A stretch of DNA of 50,990 nucleotides from a virus. Made by a program: the position numbers and the translations under genes. The notes beneath the pieces are model-generated. The model was not told where the DNA came from. It worked only from the letters and a program-made list of their open reading frames with translations, and searched no databases. Location of the stretch: positions 1-50,990 of the IMG/VR virus record IMGVR_UViG_3300044798_000057, one strand, 5' to 3'. Positions 6,931 to 14,355 of this stretch are shown piece after piece. Position 1 is the stretch's first letter; every line of letters begins with the position of its first letter.

Positions 6931-7649
6931 CCATTGAATTGGTTGCTGCAGAGGCGCACCAAATCAATAAATGGATTATTGAATGTCGGATGAATATCGA
7001 GGCTAATTTCATTCAACTTGCCGGATTGTTAAAGAGGGTTCGAGATGAAAAACTCTACGTCGTCCTCGATCACAAAACATTTGAGTCTTATATTGCTGAT
7101 CCAGACTTAGCCATGAGCCGATCTAAGGCTTATAAACTTATTCGGACATGGGAACTTTATGTAGAGAAATTATCAATTCCAAAACAAATTCTCATAGATA
7201 TTGGTAGCAAGAGACTGGAAATTATTTCCCCCCTAGTTCCCGCCATGATATTGGAAGAACACCATAGGGAAGATTGGTTAAATAAGGCAAGAGAATTAAG
7301 TCGCTCCGATCTTGAAAATGAGGTCCGGCAATGTCAGGGTAAGTCTATTCTTTCCTCCCTCCCCATGACTATCCCGACGGTTGATAATTTGTCGGACCTC
7401 CTGAAATATAAGAGTTATACCGAATACGTTGAGGCACAACCATGTATCTTGTGCGGTGTCTCCCCGGTAGACAAAAGCCACTTCCCCAAGACCAGGGGTG
7501 CAGGTGCGCCAGATGATTGGATAATACCAACTTGCCGCAATTGTCATACTGGGTATCATTTGAATCCCCTTAAATGGATGCACGATTATCAGGACAAGTG
7601 GGCGGCGTACTTCTATGGTTTGATACTGAAGATGTGGGAGAAGACATGA
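6927..7649 (+). CDS. Helix-turn-helix and HNH-like fusion protein
   Basis: 240 residues; ATG 6927 overlaps the previous stop and has GGAGG upstream. The N-terminal half is helical with an HTH-like segment (DLAMSRSKAYKLIRTWE), as in phage regulators that recognise DNA. The C-terminal part has CILCGVSPVDKSHFPK, then TCRNCHTGYHLNP, a zinc-stabilised HNH-like fold with a non-canonical first histidine. Its stop overlaps the methyltransferase start. It could be a regulatory protein with a nuclease-derived domain rather than an active nuclease. Confidence 0.65.
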   Translation: MTIELVAAEAHQINKWIIECRMNIEANFIQLAGLLKRVRDEKLYVVLDHKTFESYIADPDLAMSRSKAYKLIRTWELYVEKLSIPKQILIDIGSKRLEIISPLVPAMILEEHHREDWLNKARELSRSDLENEVRQCQGKSILSSLPMTIPTVDNLSDLLKYKSYTEYVEAQPCILCGVSPVDKSHFPKTRGAGAPDDWIIPTCRNCHTGYHLNPLKWMHDYQDKWAAYFYGLILKMWEKT

Positions 7650-8575
7650 CCGATGATCTCACACACATCGATCTCTTCTCTGGTATTGGGGGCTTCGCCC
7701 TCGCCGCAGGATGGGCAGGATTCAGAACCATCGCCTTTTGTGAAATCGAGCCGTTCTGTCAGGAAGTGCTCAAGGCAAGGTTCGGGGCTGTTGCCGACAC
7801 CTCGGGCGCAAATGGTCAGGGCAACGAAAGTGAACAGGCACAGGTGCAATTTGGAGGAGGAGATATTAGACCTCTCCTCATCCCCGACATCTTCACCTTC
7901 GACAGCTCTCGATTCCGAGGCGCAACCCTGCTTACCGGGGGTTTCCCATGCCAGCCTTTCAGTTGTGCCGGGAAGCGACGAGGCAAGGAAGATGACCGTC
8001 ACCTCTGGCCTGAAATGCTCCGGGTTATATCGGAGGCCCGGCCCACTTGGGTCGTTGGTGAGAACGTTGCTGGAATCGTCAATATGGAACTCGAACAAGT
8101 GTGTCTTGACTTGGAAGGCGAAGACTATGAAGTCCAGCCGGTTGTTATTCCAGCTTGCGCTGTCAACGCCCCACACAGAAGGGATAGGGTCTGGATTATT
8201 GGGTACTCCTCAAGCCCAAGAGGGCGGGGGGCGGCGCGGAGACTTCTTGAGGGGAAGAACACCATCACCAACGGAATTAATAGCAATGCTCCTGACACCG
8301 AATCACAGCGATGGGACAGGCCACAACAGGATATGGGGATGCGGACAGATATCATTGCACAATATATTGGAGGAGAAGGGGAAACAACCGGATGGGACGG
8401 TTCTTCATTCCAACGATGGGAAGAAAACTGGCCTGAAGTTGCAACCCGCCTTTGTAGAGTGGATGATGGGCTATCCCGACGGGTGGACCGCCTTAAGGCA
8501 CTCGGCAACAGCATCGTCCCGCAAGTCGCATACCAAATCATCAAGGCAATCGCAGAAATAGAAAGGCAACCATGA
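7646..8575 (+). CDS. DNA (cytosine-5) methyltransferase
   Basis: 309 residues from ATG 7646 (ATGA overlap). Motif I is DLFSGIGGFALA (9-20); motif IV is GGFPCQPFS with catalytic Cys102; motif VI is GENVAG (138-143); motif VIII is HRRDRVWIIG; motif X is LKALGNSIVPQVA. It transfers a methyl group from S-adenosylmethionine to cytosine, probably to protect phage DNA from restriction. No cognate restriction enzyme is adjacent. A 302-codon ORF in the +1 frame (7653-8561) covers almost the whole gene. The stop overlaps the helicase start. Confidence 0.93.
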   Translation: MTDDLTHIDLFSGIGGFALAAGWAGFRTIAFCEIEPFCQEVLKARFGAVADTSGANGQGNESEQAQVQFGGGDIRPLLIPDIFTFDSSRFRGATLLTGGFPCQPFSCAGKRRGKEDDRHLWPEMLRVISEARPTWVVGENVAGIVNMELEQVCLDLEGEDYEVQPVVIPACAVNAPHRRDRVWIIGYSSSPRGRGAARRLLEGKNTITNGINSNAPDTESQRWDRPQQDMGMRTDIIAQYIGGEGETTGWDGSSFQRWEENWPEVATRLCRVDDGLSRRVDRLKALGNSIVPQVAYQIIKAIAEIERQP

Positions 8576-9909
8576 CCGATAGACGAGTCCAACCCCATGA
8601 CCTAGAGGCGGAACGTGCCCTTCTTGGCATATCCATACTCGAACCCAAGCGGATACCCGATGCCATTGGCCTAGTGACCCCGGAAGATTTCTACGGAGAC
8701 AAGAACAAAGAGGTTTTTAAGTCAATCGTTACCCTGGCAACCGACAATAAGGAAGTCAACCTCGCTTCGATTTACGAACAGATTGGGGGCAGGGTATCGG
8801 CTACGGAGATAGGGAAGTTGGTAGATGGATTACAGGCGGGCGGGGATATCTACGTTTATGGCCGCATTGTTAAAGAGAAGTCCGGGTTAAGGAACATCAT
8901 TAAGGCGGCACAGGAAATAGCCATGTCTGCCTATGACGGGGATACAGACGAAGCCAGTAAGTTGATTAGCGGATTATCCATGGTCAAGATGATGGGCCGC
9001 CGGGAACACGCCTTGGCTGAGGATGTCAAGAAGTGGGTAAGCATTACAAATGGTAACTTTAGCGTTACAGACTGTTACAATTCGTTACAAAACGTTACAC
9101 TAAGGGATAGGCCCAATGTTCGGGTGGTTCTTCACAGGCTGAAATCAGAGGGGATTATTGAGCCGTCCGGCGGCAGGGATGGGATTTTTCGACGGGTAGA
9201 ACGTGAACTTGAGATACTGGACTTTTTACACGCGCCGACAGAGGGGCTTACCTTTGATTGGCCCCTAGACCTAAACGATGTATGCACCATATTTCCGAAG
9301 GACATTGTGTGCTTTGCAGGCGCACAGAACGCCGGAAAGACGGCCATCGCCGTGGATTTCATTCGGCGAAACATGAATAAATGGGATATTCACTATTTTA
9401 ATAGCGAAATGAGTGCGTCAAGGTTGCGCGATAGGTTGTCTAAGGTAGACGACGTGGCCCTGGATGCATGGAAGTTCACCCCATACACAAGGTCTGATGA
9501 TTTCCAGGACGTTATTAAGCCGAATGCCGTCAATATCATAGACTATCTTGAGATTGTTGATAATTATTGGGAGGTTGCTAAGAAACTTAAAGACGTTCAC
9601 AAGAAGTTGGATCAGGGAATTTCCATAATCCTATTACAGAAGGATGATTTTAGGGATACTGGGCGGGGAGGAGGCATGAGTCTGGAAAAGCCGGTCTTGT
9701 ATGTTGCCCTCAATCATGGTAGGGCAAAGATCGTTAAGGCTAAATCATGGAAGGGGGCAAGTAATCCAAATAAAATGATAGCTGATTTCAAGTTAGTGCA
9801 TGGCTGGAAGTTTGTTATGCAGAATCCGTGGCATAGTGAGGAGGCGGATGAGGAAGCGAATAAATCATTGGGGAAGCAAACTAAGTTCCAAAGAACTTTT
9901 AAGGGATGA
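8572..9909 (+). CDS. DnaB-type replicative helicase, chimeric
   Basis: 445 residues in three parts. Residues 1-125 match the DnaB N-terminal domain (VQPHDLEAERALLG). Residues 146-210 look like a winged-helix module (EHALAEDVKKWVSITNGNF to RRVE). Residues 225-445 form a RecA-like ATPase with Walker A GAQNAGKT (250-257) and a later LLQK strand. It is probably the 5'-3' replication helicase; the ATPase half resembles RepA-like phage ATPases more than classical DnaB. A 10-bp-spaced GTTACA array lies in the winged-helix coding region. No primase is seen. Confidence 0.8.
   Translation: MTDRRVQPHDLEAERALLGISILEPKRIPDAIGLVTPEDFYGDKNKEVFKSIVTLATDNKEVNLASIYEQIGGRVSATEIGKLVDGLQAGGDIYVYGRIVKEKSGLRNIIKAAQEIAMSAYDGDTDEASKLISGLSMVKMMGRREHALAEDVKKWVSITNGNFSVTDCYNSLQNVTLRDRPNVRVVLHRLKSEGIIEPSGGRDGIFRRVERELEILDFLHAPTEGLTFDWPLDLNDVCTIFPKDIVCFAGAQNAGKTAIAVDFIRRNMNKWDIHYFNSEMSASRLRDRLSKVDDVALDAWKFTPYTRSDDFQDVIKPNAVNIIDYLEIVDNYWEVAKKLKDVHKKLDQGISIILLQKDDFRDTGRGGGMSLEKPVLYVALNHGRAKIVKAKSWKGASNPNKMIADFKLVHGWKFVMQNPWHSEEADEEANKSLGKQTKFQRTFKG
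9043..9099. repeat. GTTACA array at 10-bp spacing inside the helicase gene
   Basis: GTTACA occurs at 9064, 9074, 9084 and 9094, exactly 10 bp apart. A related ATTACA lies at 9043 and a weak GTAACT at 9053. A 10-bp period moves through the codon frames (GTT-ACA, tGT-TAC-A, G-TTA-CA), so the repeat is not explained by a repeated peptide. The motif matches the array at 546-605. Confidence 0.75.
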
Positions 9910-9935
9910 GGAATTTTGGAAAGTAGGAGGACAAG

Positions 9936-10202
9936 ATGGTTACAAGGAAGTATTTAGATTCACGGTTGACCGATGCCGCGGTGTATTTTTTAGATTATGC
10001 GGAGAGGTTTCGTGTCGCGATGGATATTTTGAGCAAAAGAATTGCTGATGTTCATGGGGACATGGACATCTTGAGTAGGCGGATTACCAATGGTTTTGCG
10101 TACATCACTACCGTCATGGAAGAACACGAAGCCAAGTTCCATGCGAAACCGGCCCCGAAGAAACCGGGCAAGAGACGCGACCCCAAGATCAGGAAAGCAT
10201 GA
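9936..10202 (+). CDS. Small helical protein, possibly coiled coil
   Basis: 88 residues with AGTAGGAGGACAAG before ATG 9936. The middle repeats a pattern (AMDILSKRIADVHGDMDILSRRI), suggesting a short coiled coil. The C-terminus is basic and proline-rich (KPAPKKPGKRRDPKIRK). It could be a helicase accessory or DNA-binding protein given its position right after the helicase. Function unknown. Confidence 0.6.
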   Translation: MVTRKYLDSRLTDAAVYFLDYAERFRVAMDILSKRIADVHGDMDILSRRITNGFAYITTVMEEHEAKFHAKPAPKKPGKRRDPKIRKA

Positions 10203-10627
10203 CAGATCAGGAGATCGAGAACGCGGTCGCTAGGGTAAGCCGGTTGTATGCGATCATTGTGAATGGAGAACTCGGGGACGACGAGAATGGTTTATTTAAT
10301 CGGGTGTGTATTGTCAGAGAATTAGAGAAGATCACGGGAAAACAATTTCGAGACACGGCGGAGTTCCATCGGGAGGTGAGTGCATTTCTTGCCAAGAAAA
10401 GTAGAATTAGCGAGAGTGTTGGGACGCAGATACGTCGGGCACGGATCAGGGCTGGACTGACGATGAAGAGTTTAGCGAAAGAACTGAAGGTGTCTATGAA
10501 GATGGTGCAAAGATGGGAGTTGAATGTTAATGGTTATGTGCCAAATCCATCGGTAATAGAGTGGTTGAATAAGTCGTCCCTGGACGCAAAGGTAGCGAAA
10601 ACGACTTCTCGGGGAAAAGAGGACTAA
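10199..10627 (+). CDS. XRE-family helix-turn-helix regulator
   Basis: 142 residues; ATG 10199 overlaps the previous stop. Residues 1-70 are helical and acidic. The Cro/CI-type HTH spans about 78-115 (IRRARIRAGLTMKSLA, KELKVSMKMVQRWE). Only one such clear regulator is seen in the window, so it may control the early/late switch or bind one of the repeat arrays. There is no neighbouring divergent repressor, so a lysogeny switch is not suggested. Confidence 0.75.
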   Translation: MTDQEIENAVARVSRLYAIIVNGELGDDENGLFNRVCIVRELEKITGKQFRDTAEFHREVSAFLAKKSRISESVGTQIRRARIRAGLTMKSLAKELKVSMKMVQRWELNVNGYVPNPSVIEWLNKSSLDAKVAKTTSRGKED

Positions 10628-10628
10628 G

Positions 10629-10739
10629 ATGGCAAAACAGGATGAATCATACAGACCTCCCCCTTTTTTACAAATTTCTCCCCGAGAAAGAGGACTAAGA
10701 AAATGGTCGTCTCGGACATCTTTGGGCAAGGAGGAGTAA
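10629..10739 (+). CDS. Short basic peptide
   Basis: 36 residues from ATG 10629, preceded by GAGGACTAAG. Proline- and arginine-rich (RPPPFLQISPRERGLRKW). The ribosome-site sequence gaggactaag recurs inside the gene near 10690, hinting at a small duplication. No function can be assigned; it could be non-functional. Confidence 0.35.
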   Translation: MAKQDESYRPPPFLQISPRERGLRKWSSRTSLGKEE

Positions 10740-10768
10740 ATGGAGTTTTACCACAGAAAATTTAACTA

Positions 10769-10797
10769 TTGACAATCCTTTAAATATGTTTTATATT
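10769..10797 (+). promoter_or_regulatory. Sigma70-type promoter
   Basis: TTGACA 10769-10774, a 17-bp spacer, TATATT 10792-10797. It lies 19 bp before the metallophosphoesterase start and would drive the second half of the rightward region. Confidence 0.75.
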
Positions 10798-10815
10798 AAC
10801 ATCTTGGAGAACTAA

Positions 10816-11724
10816 ATGAATAAGGCAAGGTTTCGGTGGACGCTGGAAGCCCTAGTGGAAATGAAAGAAATGCTGACCAGGGGAGATTCGGCCAGAAAGA
10901 TTGCTGAAGTCTTTAAGCAACCCGTGAGCTGTATAGAAAACGCCATCTATCGGTATGGGAAAACCCCACGAGGAACACTTGAAGAAAACCCGGACATCCC
11001 CGTTTTTAAGGGTGATCTTAAACTTCCAATGGATGACTATATCATCACGGCAGACTACCATTCTCCCTATTATTCCGTAGAATGGCACAATCGAAGCCTA
11101 GCGATAGCCGAGCGGTTCGGCATCAAGAAACTCATTGTCATCGGCGATCTCGTGGACTTCGGATTCGCATCGCACTATTATTCGGATCACAAACCGGGGA
11201 TAGGCGATGAGGCCAATGAAAACCGGCGACTCATTCAATCCCTATTAACCCAGTTCGAGGAAATTGTCGTTGTCAAAGGAAACCATGAGGATAGACTTGG
11301 CCGGCAGACCGACGGCGTTATCCAGGCGCGATATCTGTTCGAACTCTGGAGCGGTCCGGAATACGGCAAGCGGTTCAAATACAGCCTCTATGACAAGCTC
11401 ACCATCGGCGGCGAATGGCTGTGTGTTCACCCTAAGTCCTATTCCCAGAAGGCCGGGATAGCCTCTCGGGCGCTCTGCTCAAAATATCTCAAGAACATCC
11501 TTAATACCCACGGCCATCACGTCGGCTGGAATTATGACCCAAGCGGAAAGTTCCTAGCTGTTGACCTCGGGGGGATGTTCGACCCCGAGAAGATCGAGTA
11601 TATGAACGTAAAGACGACGACGCATCCGGTCTGGAACCAGGGCTTCGGGATGTTCAGGAACGGATATTTTCACCTTTTTGATGAGCGGACTGACTTTGAT
11701 TTTTGGTTACAAAAAGGAGAATGA
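10816..11724 (+). CDS. Calcineurin-like metallophosphoesterase with HTH
   Basis: 302 residues, with GGAG upstream. Residues 8-55 look like a helix-turn-helix that could recognise DNA (GDSARKIAEVFKQPVSC). The phosphoesterase core follows: TADYHSP (D-x-H), VIGDLVDFG (GDxxD), VKGNHEDR (GNHE), then VHP and NTHGHHVG (GHxH-type). These are the dinuclear-metal ligands. Phage members may process DNA or nucleotides; the exact substrate is unknown. Confidence 0.82.
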   Translation: MNKARFRWTLEALVEMKEMLTRGDSARKIAEVFKQPVSCIENAIYRYGKTPRGTLEENPDIPVFKGDLKLPMDDYIITADYHSPYYSVEWHNRSLAIAERFGIKKLIVIGDLVDFGFASHYYSDHKPGIGDEANENRRLIQSLLTQFEEIVVVKGNHEDRLGRQTDGVIQARYLFELWSGPEYGKRFKYSLYDKLTIGGEWLCVHPKSYSQKAGIASRALCSKYLKNILNTHGHHVGWNYDPSGKFLAVDLGGMFDPEKIEYMNVKTTTHPVWNQGFGMFRNGYFHLFDERTDFDFWLQKGE

Positions 11725-11728
11725 AATC

Positions 11729-12010
11729 ATGCCCTACATTGCACAGCAAAGGAGAGAAAGTTTTCAAGGATTCCTAGACAAGACCAAGGACTTGAGGATT
11801 GACACAAGTGGAGAACTGAATTTCTTGGTAGTCAACCTCATGCTGATCTATCTCAACCAACACGGCGAGAACTACCGCGTTCTAAATGAAATTGTGGGAG
11901 CGACGACTTGTGCCCAGACTGAATTTATTCGCCGTAAATTAATTCCCTTGGAGGAAACCAAGTGCGCCGAGAACGGTGACGTGTTCTTGGTTCCGGGAGC
12001 GACGGAATGA
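11729..12010 (+). CDS. DUF6899-like small protein
   Basis: 93 residues from ATG 11729, AAAAGGAG eight bases upstream. MPYIAQQRRESF, IDTSGELNFLVVNL, EFIRRKLIPLEETK and CAENGDVF follow the layout of a widespread small family that I associate with DUF6899 (recognition from memory). Function unknown. It overlaps the DUF4406-like gene and so may act with the nucleotide-metabolism genes that follow. Confidence 0.6.
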   Translation: MPYIAQQRRESFQGFLDKTKDLRIDTSGELNFLVVNLMLIYLNQHGENYRVLNEIVGATTCAQTEFIRRKLIPLEETKCAENGDVFLVPGATE

Positions 12011-12375
12011 GAACCGCATATATCGCAAGTTGCATGACTCCTCGGGGGACTAGGGCCGATACCAAGAATCCGGCCATAGAATACTTGTTGAACGTCAGAG
12101 ATATGATCCAAGTCGCCGTTGCGCTCATCCGCAAGGGTTATGCTCCGTATTGTCCCGGTCTCGATGCCCAATATTTCCTGTCCCTTCCATCCGGAGAGAC
12201 GATTTCCGAGGAGGCCATAAAGGATATCAGCATGGCGTTCCTGGAACGGAGTGATATCATGGTCTTGCTTCCAGGTTGGGAGAAAAGCGTTGGATGTAGG
12301 GCCGAGGTAATGAGAGCTATAGTGCGAGGCATACCAACCTATCATGGAGTGAAAGGAGTGCCGGATGAAAGCTGA
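12007..12375 (+). CDS. DUF4406-like (deoxyribosyltransferase-fold) protein
   Basis: 122 residues, start overlapping the previous stop. The pattern YIASCMTPRG, an N-rich stretch, GYAPYCPGLDA, SDIMVLLPGW, and SVGCRAEVMRA matches the DUF4406 family with a nucleoside 2-deoxyribosyltransferase-like fold. Related phage proteins are thought to act on nucleotides, for example in modified-base metabolism. The catalytic substrate cannot be named from sequence alone. It overlaps the DUF1599-like gene by 11 bases. Confidence 0.7.
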   Translation: MRTAYIASCMTPRGTRADTKNPAIEYLLNVRDMIQVAVALIRKGYAPYCPGLDAQYFLSLPSGETISEEAIKDISMAFLERSDIMVLLPGWEKSVGCRAEVMRAIVRGIPTYHGVKGVPDES

Positions 12376-12658
12376 TGAACGGAATAATTTAATTTGTGCT
12401 TACTTTACGGAAGACCTGGCACTCCTTCGGGCCAAGGGAAACGACTATGCCGGCGATGACGATGCCCTTAGTAACCTTCGCCGTTTCGGACTCTATGGAA
12501 TCATCGTTCGACTCTCAGATAAATTTTCTCGCCTTGAACGGTTTGCCAAGGATGGTAAGTTGCAGGTGAAAGACGAATCCGTCCGGGATACATTGCGGGA
12601 TATCCGAAACTATGCTTACCTAGCACAGATATTACTTGATTTTGACGAGGAGGAATAA
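12365..12658 (+). CDS. DUF1599 / nucleotide-modification-associated domain protein
   Basis: 97 residues. KGNDYAGDDDALSNLRRFG, GIIVRLSDKFSRLERF and SVRDTLRDIRNYAYL match the Nmad1/DUF1599 helical fold, which is often encoded next to nucleotide-modifying enzymes. Together with the DUF4406-like neighbour this suggests a small nucleotide-processing cassette, possibly linked to modified DNA. No hypermodification pathway is otherwise visible. Confidence 0.72.
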   Translation: MKADERNNLICAYFTEDLALLRAKGNDYAGDDDALSNLRRFGLYGIIVRLSDKFSRLERFAKDGKLQVKDESVRDTLRDIRNYAYLAQILLDFDEEE

Positions 12659-12659
12659 A

Positions 12660-12839
12660 GTGACAGCAATCAATGCTCTACATTCATTGTGCGACCTCAT
12701 TCAGTTCTCGGCAGGCGTGTACATCGTTGTGTTCGGCCTTAAAATGGCATACCGGCAGTGGGACAGGACTGAGTTGGATTACCACGCGGGAATAGTACTT
12801 GCCGTACTTGGGGCGATAATCATTTTAATACTCCGCTGA
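12660..12839 (+). CDS. Small membrane protein
   Basis: 59 residues from GTG 12660, GAGGAGGAATAAA upstream. Two likely transmembrane helices: about residues 8-27 (LCDLIQFSAGVYIVVFGLKM) and 42-58 (AGIVLAVLGAIIILIL). A six-base gap separates it from the next HNH gene. Function unknown; it is not near the lysis genes. Confidence 0.6.
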   Translation: MTAINALHSLCDLIQFSAGVYIVVFGLKMAYRQWDRTELDYHAGIVLAVLGAIIILILR

Positions 12840-12844
12840 CACAA

Positions 12845-13282
12845 ATGTTTACAGAACAAGAGCGACGGGAAAGAAACCGGGAGGCCAATAAAAAGTTTCG
12901 CCTTACTCACCCAGACAGGATTAAAGAAATTCAGCGACAATTTAATTTAAGAAACCCAGACAAGCGGATAGAGTACAAAAACAGGTGGTTACTTGGTCAC
13001 CCGGACGGAATAAAGGAAGCCGATAAACGGTGGAGGGATAAGTATCCGGAAAGGGCTAGGGAATGTGTAAGGATATGGGATTCCAAGAACCCAGAAAAAG
13101 GTAAGGCTCGCCGTACGGCACGGGCGGCGGTTCTTAGGGGTGATCTGACGCGCCAGGTTAAATGCCAGAAATGTGGGGGTTCATCCAAAAGAATTGAGGG
13201 ACACCACTATGATTATTCTAGGCCGTTAGACTTGATTTGGCTGTGCCATAAATGTCATTCCAACGTAAGGAGGTCTATGTGA
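12845..13282 (+). CDS. HNH-type endonuclease with N-terminal basic repeats
   Basis: 145 residues, paralog of 3111-3524. Repeats of the form HPDRIKEIQRQF, NPDKRIEYKNRW, HPDGIKEADKRW and YPERARECVRIW fill the first 95 residues. The nuclease end has KCQKCGG, EGHHYDYSRPL and LCHKCHSNV. The ribosome site for the next gene is inside its last codons, so the two are translationally coupled. Confidence 0.7.
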   Translation: MFTEQERRERNREANKKFRLTHPDRIKEIQRQFNLRNPDKRIEYKNRWLLGHPDGIKEADKRWRDKYPERARECVRIWDSKNPEKGKARRTARAAVLRGDLTRQVKCQKCGGSSKRIEGHHYDYSRPLDLIWLCHKCHSNVRRSM

Positions 13283-13452
13283 AAAAAACTAAACTGAAAC
13301 CGTGTCCGTTCTGTGGGTGGCCGATATCTACGTCCTGCCCAATCAATGATTCGGGCATATATTACATTTATTGTTCCAAATGCGGGGCTCAGGGCCCCCT
13401 TAATGGTGATGAAATGCGTGCTATCTCCGCATGGAACAAGAGGGTAAAATGA
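13279..13452 (+). CDS. Lar-like zinc-ribbon protein
   Basis: 57 residues from GTG 13279, AAGGAGG upstream, overlapping the HNH stop. LKPCPFCGW, CSKCGAQG and AISAWNKR give the two CxxC pairs and the AI.AWN.R tail of Lar/restriction-alleviation-like proteins. Paralogous to the C-terminal half of the protein at 3521. Both paralogs follow a paralogous HNH gene, so the HNH-Lar pair was probably duplicated as a unit. Confidence 0.72.
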   Translation: MKKTKLKPCPFCGWPISTSCPINDSGIYYIYCSKCGAQGPLNGDEMRAISAWNKRVK

Positions 13453-13655
13453 AAATCTATATCGATAGGGACACCAGCTCGGAGTACTCCGCGACCGACC
13501 TATTCGAGGATTGGACGAAGTACATTATCGAGGCCGAGATGAGTGATGCCGATTGGCTGGCGGCAAATAAGATCGTCCGGGACTACTGGAAACTTCAAGA
13601 CCGTTTCGAGAAAATGTACGAGGCTGGGAAGTCTCTCCGGGGAGACAAGAAATGA
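13449..13655 (+). CDS. Hypothetical early protein
   Basis: 68 residues from ATG 13449, overlapping the previous stop (AAATGA). Acidic, helical, rich in aromatic residues (DLFEDWTKYIIEAEMSDADW). It overlaps the next gene start. No family recognised. Confidence 0.5.
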   Translation: MKIYIDRDTSSEYSATDLFEDWTKYIIEAEMSDADWLAANKIVRDYWKLQDRFEKMYEAGKSLRGDKK

Positions 13656-13885
13656 GTAAATTCGATGCGGTAATTAATTGGATTCATAAGCCGAGTTTTC
13701 TTTCTGAAGAACACAAGAGAACCGCAATACGCTTTCTACGGATTGGCGGGAAAATAAACAAGGAAGTTACACTACTCGCATTCGGAACAATCTGTGATTT
13801 AGCAAACGTGGACGGGAAAAATAAATTTGTTAATGATATTTATGCCCTACTTAACGCTTTGCCGGAAGGAGACAAAGATGAATGA
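13652..13885 (+). CDS. Hypothetical early protein
   Basis: 77 residues, ATGA overlap with the previous gene, GGGGAGACAAGAA upstream. Basic N-terminus and a hydrophobic middle that is not long enough for a membrane helix. Its C-terminus contains the ribosome site (GGAAGGAG) of the next gene. Confidence 0.5.
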   Translation: MSKFDAVINWIHKPSFLSEEHKRTAIRFLRIGGKINKEVTLLAFGTICDLANVDGKNKFVNDIYALLNALPEGDKDE

Positions 13886-14141
13886 CCTTAAAATCATACG
13901 GGGCGAGAACGGATACCTCTTGGAGCATGATGACGAGTACGAAGATGGTACACCGCGCAAGGTATTCGAGGTCATACAGGACGACGAGAACGACGAGATG
14001 AGGAGCGGAGAGCAACTACTATGGTTCGTCATGGAACACTTTGATTTAGGCGGGTCCAAGTTCGACAAGAAGCGACTCGCCATCAAGCGGGTACGGGGCG
14101 ATCACTACGAGCTGCCGAGTAAACCAGATGAAAAAACCTAG
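13878..14141 (+). CDS. Acidic hypothetical protein
   Basis: 87 residues from ATG 13878. Strongly acidic (HDDEYEDGTPRKVF, QDDENDEMRSGEQ), with a helix LLWFVMEHFDLGGSKFD. Acidic small phage proteins sometimes mimic DNA or inhibit host enzymes, but nothing here proves that. Overlaps the next gene by 14 bases. Confidence 0.5.
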   Translation: MNDLKIIRGENGYLLEHDDEYEDGTPRKVFEVIQDDENDEMRSGEQLLWFVMEHFDLGGSKFDKKRLAIKRVRGDHYELPSKPDEKT

Positions 14142-14355
14142 AATTATCCAGCATCACCATGCCATATACTCTTCCCCTGAACACCCGGAACAGGAATGGA
14201 TGATGCCCATATTTAAGGGCGAACACGAGTGCGCGAGTAAAATAAATCTATATACTCGAAAATCCGTCAGTAGGGGGTTTCTAAAATGGTTATCCTTTTT
14301 CATTATCCGTAACGAGGATCGGGCAATAGACTTGGGGGTTAAGGAGAAGAAATGA
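14128..14355 (+). CDS. Histidine-rich small protein
   Basis: 75 residues. IQHHHAIYSSPEHPEQEW and IFKGEHECASKIN resemble a short phage family with an HHxxY...KGEH pattern, possibly metal-binding (from memory, weak). The basic C-terminal half includes SRGFLKWLSFFI. Start overlaps the previous stop region; its own stop overlaps the next start. Confidence 0.5.
   Translation: MKKPRIIQHHHAIYSSPEHPEQEWMMPIFKGEHECASKINLYTRKSVSRGFLKWLSFFIIRNEDRAIDLGVKEKK

Noticed and set aside
7613-8176. 187-codon minus-strand ORF under the methyltransferase
   Set aside because: No start signal or motif; it mirrors the biased codons of the real gene.
10199-10627. Lysogeny repressor
   Set aside because: A lone XRE protein inside a co-directional operon, with no integrase, excisionase or divergent promoter pair.
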